A stretch of DNA of 64,000 nt from Erodium maritimum (Eukaryota > Streptophyta > Magnoliopsida > Geraniales > Geraniaceae). Within the stretch, counting starts at the first letter, position 1; each line of letters starts with the position of its first letter. The stretch covers positions 45,213,111 through 45,277,110 of the forward strand of contig OY997593.1 of the NCBI GenBank assembly GCA_963921825.1. Direction: 5' to 3'. Below are positions 12,459 through 22,619 of this stretch, piece by piece. The notes below the pieces were generated by a model. The model made no database searches and had not been told where the DNA came from. It saw only the letters and a program-made list of their open reading frames with translations. Both the position numbers and the translations under genes were made by a program.

Positions 12459-13866
12459 TGTTAGAGTTTAGTTTATTTCCAGTTACAAGTATTTCCTATT
12501 CCTAGTTAAGTTAGGTTTCCTATATTGTTTAATATTAGGACTTCCTATTTAGTATAAAGTTAATCTCTATACAAAAGGATGCTCTCATTGTATTGAAACA
12601 ACAAAAATATCAAGTATCATCAATAATATTTCAGAGTTATACATGATACCAGAGCCTGGTTATATCCTAGGTTAGATTTTCATGGGCTATTGCTTTGCCC
12701 ACTCGTTAATATATGATTTAGCGGATGGGCAAGGTATTGTTGTTCAGAATTTCCAGCTTTGATAGATGGTATTGTTCAGATCGCAACTGTTCATGGGATT
12801 ACTATTCACGGCGGGCACTGTTCATCGACATTGTTCACGAGGATACTGTTCACACGGGCTAGCTTCTGCTATTGCTCACAAGTTGATAGTTGGCTACATC
12901 CAACCCATTTTTTTTCTTCTGATTCTCTTCTTTCCGGTTTAATTTTAGTGTTTTGGTGATTTTCCTGAAACTAAATATCACATATTCTTGCGAGTATGTG
13001 AAATCAGCATTCTTTGCACCATATTCGTGCTTACTTTAATATGTTTTGCACTGTTGGTATACGACGTAGTTGCTCGAATTTTTTCACCGTCATTATGCAA
13101 ACATAGTTGCTCAAAGTTGTTTCGCACCGTCGTTATGCGACATAGCTGTTCAAAGTTGTTTCACACCGTTGTTATGCGACGTGTTTGCTCAAAGTTGTTT
13201 CGCACCATCGTTATGTGACGTAGTTGCTTGAAATTTTTTGCACTGTCATGTGACATAGTTGCTTGAAGTTGTTTCACATTGTCGTTATGCAACTTGCGTG
13301 AATATGTTTTGCTCCCAAGTGGTTTAATTGCTCGAAGATGAATCGTGCGTCCGTAAAATCAGGGTATGAGCCAATGACTCCAGATCATTTTAGGCTTTAA
13401 AAAAGTCGTTATAAGGTATCGTCCCATTTGTCACCTCCACCCCATATTAAATTTTAAGCCCATAAGTAGACGTACGTTCCTGCTATGACCCATATGCAGA
13501 CGTGTACTCCTGCTATGGTACACGTGTAGATGTTCAGTCCTACACGTGAGGGGGAGTGTTGAAAAAATATATTAGTCTTCGGCAACAACACAATGGTAAT
13601 GCAACAACATGAAGATCAGATTTGAATTTTATTCTTCGTTCATGTGTAAGACTCGATATCCGATTTGCACGTGAGGGGGAGTGTTAGAGTGTAGTTTATT
13701 TCCAGTTACATGTATTTCCTAATCCTAGTGAAGTTAGATTTCCTATGTTGTTTAATATTAGTATTTCCTATTTAGTATAGAGTTAATCCCTATATAAATG
13801 GATGCTCTCAGTGTATTGAAACATCAAGAATTTCAAGTATCATCAATAACATTTCAGAGTTCTATA
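12459..13866 (+). mobile_element. TRIM-like non-autonomous LTR element nested in the gypsy LTR
   Basis: Two 185-bp LTRs (12459-12643 and 13682-13866) start TGTTAGAG and end TTATACA or TTCTATA. Flanks are GTTTG (12454-12458) and GTCTG (13867-13871), a 5-bp duplication with one mismatch. Just after the left LTR, TGATACCAGAGCC resembles the iMet-tRNA primer site with two changes. GAGGGGGAGTG precedes the right LTR as polypurine tract and is also present at 13549. The 1,038-bp interior has no gag or pol, so the element depends on proteins of others. Short LTRs and the tract resemble Ty1/copia-derived TRIM elements; the lineage is inferred. Confidence 0.87.
13043..13300 (+). repeat. Minisatellite, ~42-bp unit, about 6 copies
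   Basis: Degenerate units of the type TTGTTTCGCACCGTCGTTAT followed by GCGACATAGTTGCTCAAAG repeat inside the TRIM-like element. Copies differ by a few bases, and one is shortened. Confidence 0.82.
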
Positions 13867-14008
13867 GTCTGAAGAGGAGGAGCAGCAACAGAAACAGAGC
13901 AGACGTAGAAGATAAATGCAGAGGCACGAGACATGTGTGTGGTCTCTCTATTTATAGTTAAGGTTGTCCTAAAAGTTGGGTTGTCTGATGATTCGCAATA
14001 GTTGAAGC

Positions 14009-14737
14009 ATAGGAGTAGAATTCTTGGTTAATTGTGTCTTTAAGAGCCGTTGAGGTCCTCTTCTATATCAATCAAAAGCCCATTTGTGATTCAATCAATC
14101 TCAAGAGCATTCTAGCTCTTGACAAAGGTCTACTACTTCTACAAGTGTTATAATGTTATATTTTTTTGTAAGAACTCCTTTTATCAACGACTATGTCCTG
14201 TCTTTGATGAAGAGAGATGACAGGGATCACATCTAATTTATAACAATTTCTTTAGGATCTCATTTAAGTTGTCTTGTTCAAAAAGAAATTCAGAAAAACT
14301 TACTAAACAACTATATTCATGGACGTATGTTTTACTGATTATATATATGAGATATGAAATCAAATTATAATCATAGGAGTAGAATTCTTGGTTAATTGTG
14401 TCTTTAAGAGCCGTTGAGGTCCTCTTCTATATCAATCAAAAGCCCATTTGTGATTCAATCAATCTCAAGAGCATTCTAGCTCTTGACAAAGGTCTACTAC
14501 TTCTACAAGTGTTATAATGTTATATTTTTTTTGTAAGAACTCCTTTTATCAACGACTATGTCCTGTCTTTGATGAAGAGAGATGACAGGGATCACATCTA
14601 ATTTATAACAATTTCTTTAGGATCTCATTTAAGTTGTCTTGTTCAAAAAGAAATTCAGAAAAACTTACTAAACAACTATATTCATGGACGTATGTTTTAC
14701 TGATTATATATATGAGATATGAAATCAAATTATAATC
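14009..14737 (+). repeat. 364-bp direct tandem duplication over the LTR/flank junction
   Basis: Copies 14009-14372 and 14373-14737 appear identical except for one extra T in a T-run of the second copy. Each holds the last ~116 bp of the gypsy 3' LTR, the AAGGT target duplication and ~240 bp of flank. The near-identity means the duplication is much younger than the LTR insertion. Confidence 0.93.
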
Positions 14738-14854
14738 AATATTTATATAATTAATATTGGATGACTGGTCATTAGAATACTATATAGAAAAATCTATGTG
14801 ACCACTATTAGGGGCATTGCCCCTAGATCCTACTAGGGGTGTTGTCCTCGAACC

Positions 14855-15245
14855 CCTATAAGAGGTATCACATAATTTGATTTGTTACATAAGTCATTTT
14901 CAATAATAGTATGTCTATGAATATGTGTACTTAATTGTTAGTGCTCATTGTATGTGTTTGTTATTTGCATGGTACATATCATATCTTTTTTTGACCAATG
15001 TGATTGGAATATTTTATGGGTTGTAATTTTTACATACCACATCCCGAATCTCTATGAGTGGCACCATATAGTTCGATTAGTTACATAAGTCGTTTTCGAT
15101 AACAATCTGCATATGAATATATGACTTTCATGATTAGTGTTAATTGTATGTGTTTGTTATTTGCATGATGCATAGAGCATTGCCCTTTTTGACCAATATG
15201 ATTGGATTATTTTATGAGTTGTAATTTTTACATACTACACCCGTG
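14855..15245. repeat. Diverged tandem duplication, ~200-bp unit
   Basis: Two adjacent segments share GTTACATAAGTC, GTATGTGTTTGTTATTTGCAT, TTGACCAATRTGATTGGA and GTTGTAATTTTTACATAC in the same order, with moderate divergence. No coding content is seen. Confidence 0.75.
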
Positions 15246-16055
15246 TTGCTTATCTTGTTGTAGTATTTAGAATATAGGATGTTACTTTATTATGTAATTC
15301 CGAGAATATGGTGATTGATTTAAGAGGAAGAACATAGGTGGAGAGTCCAATTAACGACAAGAGGTTTTCTCTTTTACCTAGAATTGATTCTTGGTCTTTA
15401 TATGGGCCTATGAAGACAACCTAATAATGGGTTATGCTATGACACGTTTAGTTTACATGTTGATAATGTGTTGGTGTTATTTCTGTGGGTTGCATTTCGA
15501 AGAAGCTAGGCATCTCCTCCTCCATTGATGGTTTGTTTGGCTTGGTGTTTTGAAGTGGTGAGGGTTGAGTTGGTCCTGTCCTTCGGATGTGCGAGGTTTA
15601 CTACTTTCTTGGCCGGATCTTATCCCGAGATGGTGTAGGAGGGTGTGGACTCCTATATGTGGTCTTGTTTTATGGGAGGTTTGGCTGCCCATGAATGGTT
15701 TGGTTTTTAAGAGTGATATCTTTTTACTGGACCAGGTGCTTTTATGGGTGCAGGTGAAGGCTCTCGAAGTGAGAAGGATTTCATGCCCGGGTCTGCTTTT
15801 GATTTCTCTCTCTGAATGGCATAGGTATCCTTTAACAAGATGTAGGAGCGTCATTCGATCCAAAAGCGGGAGACCGTAGTTTTGTGTGGTTGTATGCCTG
15901 ATTTTGGTGTTCCATGCTGATTGTAATGTGGGTGTTGATGGTTATTCTTCTGGTTGTTTTGGTTTGGACTTTTGTAATGTAGTCCGTTGTTTTAGTCTAC
16001 TTTTATATAGACACCTTTTTTTTAGAGGAAGGCCTTTATAAAACTTATCTGATAA
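15246..16055 (+). other. Unclassified, possible 3' end of a retroposon
   Basis: An ORF-like stretch at 15565-15879 has no recognisable domain. A T-rich segment and a short A-rich end (GATAAAAGAAAA) near 16050 look like the tail of a LINE-type retroposon, but no RT motif is present. A shadow ORF exists on the other strand. The call is tentative. Confidence 0.3.
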
Positions 16056-16064
16056 AAGAAAATA

Positions 16065-16561
16065 GGGTTAATTGTTGAAACTTACCCTTATGTATTGGTC
16101 ACGAATATTATGCTACCCTCCTTTTCAAAACGATATTTGTGGTACCTTATCTATTGGTCACGCGATTACGTTAGGAAAAATAGACTGTAAAATGCCGTTT
16201 TTTTCATTCCGTTAGTCATATGACCTCAAGTGTCATATAATGGATGGTAAAATGACGTTTTTTCCTTCATTATTTGACTTTTATACATTTTATAAGGAAC
16301 ATTATCATTGCACCCTCGTTGTTGTTCCTTATAAAATATATAGAGGTCAAATACTTAAGGGGGGAAAACGTCATTTTACCATCCATTATATGACACTTGA
16401 GGTCATATGACTAACGGAATGGAAAAAACGGCATTTTACCGTCTATTTTTCCTAACGTAATCGCGTGACCAATAGATAAGGTACCGCAAATATCATTTTG
16501 AAAAGGAGGGTAGCATAGTGTTCGTGACCAATACATAAGGGTATGCTTCAACAATTAACCT
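16065..16561. mobile_element. Long-TIR hairpin MITE, Mutator-like (copy A)
   Basis: An almost complete palindrome. The left arm is 16065-16300, the right arm 16324-16561, and the loop about 23 bp. It begins GGGTTAATTG and ends CAATTAACCT. It is flanked by perfect 9-bp duplications AAGAAAATA at 16056-16064 and 16562-16570. A 9-bp target duplication with long terminal inverted repeats is the hallmark of Mutator-like elements. No coding sequence, hence non-autonomous. Confidence 0.88.
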
Positions 16562-16953
16562 AAGAAAATATGTATATATGATATGCGTGAAAATAACAGT
16601 GCTCATTCCTAACATTTCCACATAAAATTACCCGTGAGCCAGTTTATTTACAGGAACATGCTGCCAGTAGCAACAAAAATCCAGGTATCAACTATAATCA
16701 TTCGTCAGAGATGATTACACAAAATCCAAACAGGAGGTAAAGAGTAATTTGACAGAAAATTCAAATGAAACTGGTAGATTATAATTACAACAGAAAATTC
16801 AAGTTTGTATAGAACACGTTATAAAGCAATACAACATGAGGTTATGGGGCTCGGAGACTATAGTGTGGTAATTATACATTACTCTTATTCTTCCCCTATC
16901 CACACTCCGTTCTGATCCATTAACTTCAAATAGAGTATCAAACTTGTGCACAC

Positions 16954-19900
16954 TCAATAATTCGGTCTCACATTCAGTCGGGATGCAACCTTCTGACCCA
17001 GTGATTTGTCAGCCTGCCACCCAAAGCAAAACATAGAATCACATCAGCGTGACAAATTAAAGCAATACACTAAAAACCAATATTACTAGTTCAGAGTTCT
17101 TATGAGTCAAAACCTGGGACATGTATGAGATCCAGATGGCACGGATCTCGTGGGTTAAACGGGGATCAGATAAAGCTTCAACAAATCGGCGGATGAATCG
17201 GTCTTGCCTGGTAACAATCAGAGAGCAAGGAAGGCATGTATGTTATTATTTGCACACCAAGAAAAACAAGGGTGAGAGGGAAGTTTGGTTACCTGTCAGG
17301 TGCCCAGGATCTGTACATCACTCCAGGCTGTTTGAAGTTGTTCTCCTTCTCAATTATCAGCTGCATCAACAAACAACTTCAGTATGATCGATATTTTCAT
17401 CTCTAGCTCATTCTTTCGATTACTATATTTGGATGATGAGCATACGACTCTAAGAAGCAGAAAACGTTACTACAAACTCACCCTACAACGCTTTCCAGAG
17501 AGAGTGTTCTGAGGAATGGGAAATTTCTCTGCCGGGCGAACTGAATCAAACTTTGAAGGGTAATAATTGATCTACAGAAAAGCACACCACACAGTCTGAT
17601 TAACTAAACTGAATGATAAAGACACAAAATTGTAAATAATTAAGGATGATCTCTTCAGGGAGAAAGAGAAAAACAAGTACCTCTTCCTCTCTTTGCACCA
17701 TATTCATCGAACCATCATAGTGATTGTTTTTATGAGCGCACTTGGGAGCATTAACTGGGAGCTGCATGTAATTTGGTCCAAGGCGGTACCTGTGGGTATC
17801 ACTGTATGCAAATATCCGACCCTGAAGCACTTTGTCATCTGAATAGTAGATGCCAGGAACCACATACGCAGGGTTAAAGGCAAGCATTTCATTCTCCTGA
17901 AAGAAGTTATCGATGTTCTTATTCAAGACCATGCGTCCCACTGGCTGCAGGGGGATGATGTCCTCGGGCCAGACCTTGGTCCCATCAAGTGGATCAAAGT
18001 CTAGTCTCATTTCTTGATCAGGGTCGATGGTCTGGATGTACAGTTTCCACTCAGGGTAGTTGCCAGCTGCGATTGAGTCATGGAGATCCTGAGTTGCATG
18101 ACTATGATTAGTACCTCCAACCCTAATCGCCTCTTCGTCTGACAGACACTTGACTCCTTGGCAAGTTTTCCAGGAGAATTTAACATAGTGCACCTTTCCA
18201 GCTTTGTTGATGAGAGTGAGGGTGTTGACACTGGAACCATCCATGTGCCTGTAATCTGTTGGAATACCCAGATCGTCGTAAAAGAACATGAATGTGTTCA
18301 AACTTTCTGGGAGGTGGGAGCAATAGTCAAGGAACCTCCAATTCTCCTGAATGTTGGACTTGGGGTTGGGTTTAAAGGCATGCACCACATCGGGGAATTG
18401 CATGGCTTCACGCATGAAAAAGATAGGGAAGTTGTTTCCCACAAGATCAAAGTTTCCCTGCCAGATTCACATGAAACAAGTCAGGATAGGGAATAGGCTT
18501 ATGACCTCATTACTCGATTTACAGTAGAATATAGAAAATGGGAGAGAAAGGGTCACCTCTCTGGTGTAGAACTTGGTGGCAAAACCTCGAGGATCCCTCT
18601 TGGTTTCAGGGCTGCCACGCTCATGGATAACAGTGGAGAAACGGACAATAACAGGGGTCTGAACTCCAGGGGCTCTAAGGAAGTCAGCACAAGTAAGGTG
18701 AGTAATGTCATGAGTGACCTCAAAGAACCCTTTGGCACTTGCTCCCCTTGCATGGACAATCCTTTCCGGGATACGCTCCCTTGTGAAATTGGCAAGCTTG
18801 TCCACCAGATGATAATCCTCAAGGAGAATCGGACCTGTATAAAAACATCACCAGTACATGTCACATCATATTCTGCACCTTCCTAGCCAAATCAAAAACC
18901 CTATTCCCAAATAACACAAACAAGTTTGCAAAACAACCAAATATGACATATAAGCTTCATCCACAGGTACACAAACCAATTAAACAAATAAACTATGCTG
19001 TTATGTTGTCGAGCTCATGAGCATAACAAATTGAGTTTAACCCAATACCTCTGCTTCCAATAGTCAGTGCTGAGGAGTTGTTCCAAACAGGAAGCCCAGA
19101 GTTGGTAGTCAAGTAGGGAGTGTCATAAGCACTCGAAGGGCGGTACTGTAATCACCATACATCAATACATAGATCCAATTATCAGAGACATGAATAGCTT
19201 TCTATAGCACAAAATTGTAAATGAATTGAAACTTCACAATCAAATTAGGGCACCATTTCAAACGATAACACTTAATCCACACAATTAACAAAGAGCATGC
19301 TTTCTAAGTATCAAACATGCTTAAATTAAGTCAGCAAAGCAAACAGTTCAACTACGACAAAGAACAAATTAGATCACTGTTATCTGAGAAAGTTCTGGCT
19401 GTCATTTTTTTTCCTAACCTTTCCTTCATTTTCTGACCAACCAAACGGGACAATATATCATCAGAATAAACAACATGTCGGAGATCCGACCACGGCCGGG
19501 GGAGACGAGCCGTAAAGAGCTTCCGATCTACGCCCCTTCACGGCGGTGAGTCTCTCGGATAAAAGTATCGGTGATCTTACTGGGGATAGAGTATAGATCT
19601 TTTGAGATCCATGGATCTAACCCGATATGTCCCGGTTCGGGCTATTTTTTAAAATCAATTCTTAGGCAAACGTTTAATTAGAGTTAAAGGAGATCCGACC
19701 CATCACTACTCCCGCCAAAACTAGGAATGGCCTCGTTCCTACCGTTTTATCATTCGAACCAGCCTCCAAAATATTAAATAAATTTATATTATATGTATAT
19801 TTAAACATTTTTATTTACATTTTTAATATTGTTTACGAACTTATGATCTCAACTTAGTCTTCAAATCAAATAAAATCTAACAACAGGTGCACTATGCCAA

Positions 19901-20181
19901 ATACATATTGCAGCCAAATACATATTGCAGCCAAAACATAGATTCAATTTTGTTTAATATAAGAATTTAGGTTTTGTCTCTGTCTCGTTAAGTTATCAGA
20001 AGTGTCAGTGTTCCGTCGGGATCATAATGTTTATAATCCCTCGTCGAAACTAATGATCGAGAAAAGATCATGTTCTTTCAGAAATGATGAATAAGCAAAT
20101 TTCTCGTTGGGGCGATAAAATTGAAACATAATAACCAAAAAAGACGAGGAATGTAGAACACAATACCTTGTACGGATCCAT
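16954..20181 (-). CDS. CAT: Catalase, eight coding exons, complete
   Basis: Peroxisomal haem enzyme converting H2O2 to water and oxygen. Exons in transcript order: 20181-20167, 19145-19049, 18834-18557, 18457-17681, 17571-17482, 17360-17293, 17207-17114, 17013-16954. The sum is 1,479 bp, 492 residues, the usual plant catalase length. The start MDPYK then [10 protein letters not shown] is canonical. Key residues are at family positions: His65 in [12 protein letters not shown], Asn138 in [11 protein letters not shown], and the haem-ligand Tyr348 in [18 protein letters not shown]. The C-terminus SRLNVRPNY is intact. The internal peroxisome-targeting tripeptide, usually QKL at 480-482, reads QKV here. 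All splice sites are GT-AG and no stops interrupt it, so it looks functional. The paralogue number (CAT1, 2 or 3) cannot be set from sequence alone. Confidence 0.96.
19146..20166 (-). other. Catalase intron 1 (1,021 bp) with possible inserted segment
   Basis: Intron between the MDPYK exon and exon 2. A GC-rich block at about 19468-19700 contrasts with the AT-rich rest, and GGAGATCCGACC occurs at both ends of it (19477 and 19690), so it may be a small insertion. A short direct duplication CAAATACATATTGCAGC lies near 19898-19932. No ORF seen. Confidence 0.55.
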
Positions 20182-20365
20182 GGGGAAGATGATCTTAACT
20201 TTTCAGGTTTCGAAGTCAAAAGAAGTGTGATCACCTGAAAGAATTCATTCGATTGTTCTTGTGAAAAAGAAAAGGAAATAAGAATGAATAGTGAATAAGA
20301 AAAGGAAAGAAGAATGAATAGTTGAAGATGAGTACTTACTAGGGCACTGCAATGTGAGCTTGGGT
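20182..20365 (-). other. Catalase 5' UTR with predicted leader intron
   Basis: Upstream of the ATG on the - strand, an acceptor TTCTTTCAG ends at 20235 and a good donor GTAAGT starts at 20339. They predict a 105-bp leader intron (20339-20235) between a short first exon and 20234-20182. Inferred from splice signals only. Confidence 0.55.
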
Positions 20366-20387
20366 AGCACCACTGCTCATACCTCGA

Positions 20388-20395
20388 CTTATATA
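20388..20395 (-). promoter_or_regulatory. TATA box of catalase gene
   Basis: TATATAAG on the - strand, about 50 bp upstream of the predicted leader-intron donor and 207 bp upstream of the ATG. This spacing fits transcription starting near 20360. Confidence 0.65.
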
Positions 20396-20749
20396 TTGAA
20401 TGAGGGGGTAGGCGCGTGGCCTGCACGCCTACAAAAATGATTTGCCACAAAATATCTCAAAGTGGGCCTCTATTCCTATTGGTTATTGACTTCAATGATT
20501 CAATAATTCAGAAGATAAATGTTGAAATATGTCTTTGTTGATTACATTTCAAACTTATTACAGCTGATTGGGGAAATTAAGGTTAAGAGAAAGACTTCAC
20601 TGTTAGCGGTCCTGATAATTCTCAAATCACTTTCATAAACGATGCATCTACATGTAGGATCTTATAAAATCTACAATCTCCCCATTTTCGTCGGTATCGA
20701 TTCATCATCATTCTATTTCGTCAATATAGATTTTAAGAAGACAAATCTA
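20396..20749. other. Catalase upstream region
   Basis: AT-rich promoter-side sequence with no gene. Individual regulatory elements cannot be supported from one sequence. Confidence 0.4.
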
Positions 20750-22619
20750 AGTTAGTGAATTTTTTCTCTCGCTTTGAGAGCCTAGGCCTAGCCCTATTCT
20801 ATTGTTGTGAAGCTACCGTCTGTCGTTTTTGCTATCGCGCCGCCTGGGACACGCGACTTTGCCGTCCCCGTGTTCGCCTATCCTGTCCAGATGACCTCGC
20901 AGACCATGCCTGGGGCAGAGTTTATCTACGGATGGGAGTGGTTGGCCTTCCCCTAACCCTCGTCGTCTCTCTCCTCCCCCATCCTTTTTGCGACTTCAGA
21001 ATCTCCTACTCCGCCTGTCTTGAAAGCTCGATTTTCCTCACGGGTCTCACCTGATCCCCCTATCCTTGTGCCTCTTCCCCCCTATGGCGATCTCGGCAAA
21101 CCCTAACCCATTCGCCATGCCTCATTCCTTTACTCTGCCGGCTCCATCTGGCTCCCTTGTTTCTTCTGGTCAGATGGTCATTCCGTCGTCGCCTTCCTGT
21201 GCTCCGACCCCCCCTGTTGTGCCCCAATCTATTCTGCGGGTGGGCTCGGGGACTCCGGGGTCGGTTATTCTGGGCTCGCCAAGGACTTGTGGTTCGCCAG
21301 GCTTGCCCCCCACTCCTCGTGTTACTAACCCCTGCCGGCCGAACTGGACTGTTGGGGGATCTCGACGATTTCAGCTCGATGCCTCAAGTCCTCTCCGCAT
21401 GGGCCGAACCCTAATCCGCATGGCCGCGTGGACAGAACCATAATCCGCCGCTCAAGGCCCACCACGACCTTTCCCTGACGCCCTCTAGGGTTAGGGGTTC
21501 GCCGCTGTGGTCTGCTACTCCTGGGATGACGAGGAAGAGGACTCGAGAAGGAACGACGTACTCAGCGGCTGCCTCGACCCGGTCAGGGACCGCTCGGATT
21601 AGAGGCTGGGTGCGCGACCACAGTAGCCTGAAAAGGAGCGTCGAGAGGCTTCCCCGGAGTTGGAGTCGGCATCGGAAGCGGAAACAATGGCCTCCTGGAG
21701 GGCACAACTTAGGGCCTCATATTGCATGGGGCAATTTCGTCCGAGCTGCGGTGGAAGCTGCTATGGTGCCTGGGACGGTGACGCCTCGGAGGGAAGCACG
21801 GTCGGCACGTTGGACTGGTACCCACAATGCCGTCCCCCGGCGTATTGAAGAGCTTCACTGCGATATTCTCCGATGCAGAGATCTCGCCCATGTGCAACTC
21901 GTGGTTGTCGGGAGCTCTGACTAGGGATTATGAAGGATGCCGACACGTTGACACTAGACCCAATACCTACGAACGAATTGCCTCGAAGTAGGGTACCCGG
22001 GCTAACATTAGACCCGATACCTAATCCGGGTCCTGGGCACCCTATTTGGGTTCGAAACAAGTGGCCAGTGACATGCCACTTTATTGCCCGGGTTCAAAAC
22101 AAGTGACCCCAGGTTCAAAACAAGTGGCTAGTGACAGGTCACCCTGTGTGTTCTTACCCGGTACCCCCGGGCTCTTTTGTACACGGGATCATCCGGGGAC
22201 ATGGAGTTGTTCGTCCCTCGGCTGATTCGGTTACTGATCCCGGGGGTGTTATTGTTGGAACTCTGATGAAGGAGGCATCCACATGGGTGTGGGGCGTCCG
22301 GTCATAGGCGGGAGTGAGGTCCCACCTGGAGGGATGATGCACGGCCCTAGCATTGAGGATTGGCCTAGGAAGGGGTCCACGGACGACGTACTCACCATTA
22401 CTGTCGAGGTTCGTCAGGATCTCCGGTATCCCGTTCCTTCTCCTCACTTTCTTCACTTGCCCTCGAGGCATCCAAATACTGTCTGTGACGGTTCTGATAT
22501 TAACGAGATCAGTGAACCATTGTTCGTGAATACTGATCTGATGGTCGGGGAGCCTGTTCCCCGATGCATGATTATGTAATCATTTAAGTAATAAGAATTA
22601 CACCTTTCACTCAAAAAAA
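20750..22619 (+). mobile_element. Poly(A)-tailed LINE-type retroposon remnant, no RT
   Basis: A GC-rich block (about 55-60%) in AT-rich surroundings, rich in degenerate Pro/Ser/Arg coding triplets and ending in an A-run at 22612-22620. Its 3' end (AATACTGTCTG, then GGGAGCCTGTTCCCC, then TTACACCTTTCACTC) resembles the end of the 49.3-51.4 kb retroposon. No complete ORF or RT is present. It is probably a truncated LINE with ORF1-like and 3' sequences only. Confidence 0.55.

Larger units (their letters stand above)
7043..14124 (+). mobile_element. Ty3/gypsy LTR retrotransposon, decayed, with nested insertion
   Basis: Complete but inactive element. The 5' LTR ends at 7559 and the 3' LTR runs 12266-14124 with an insertion. 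Both LTRs have TG...CA ends, and the target duplication AAGGT occurs at 7038-7042 and 14125-14129. The primer site matches initiator Met-tRNA, a purine-rich tract (AAAGAAGGG) precedes the 3' LTR, and the internal region is about 4.7 kb. The domain order gag, protease, RT, RNase H, integrase is that of Ty3/gypsy, and the C-terminal chromodomain-like tail suggests a chromovirus. Numerous stops in pol and diverged LTRs show that it is old. It lies about 0.6 kb downstream of NPC1. Confidence 0.93.
12266..14124 (+). repeat. 3' LTR of gypsy element, split by nested insertion
   Basis: Starts TGTCACGATTTCTTGCG after a purine-rich tract and ends GACA at 14124, followed by the target duplication AAGGT. 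Removing the 1,408-bp insert and its 5-bp duplication leaves about 446 bp, comparable to the 5' LTR. Confidence 0.88.

Noticed and set aside
15477-15863. 128-codon ORF on the - strand
   Set aside because: Overlaps an equally long + strand ORF; neither has a domain, and the locus has a retroposon-like tail.
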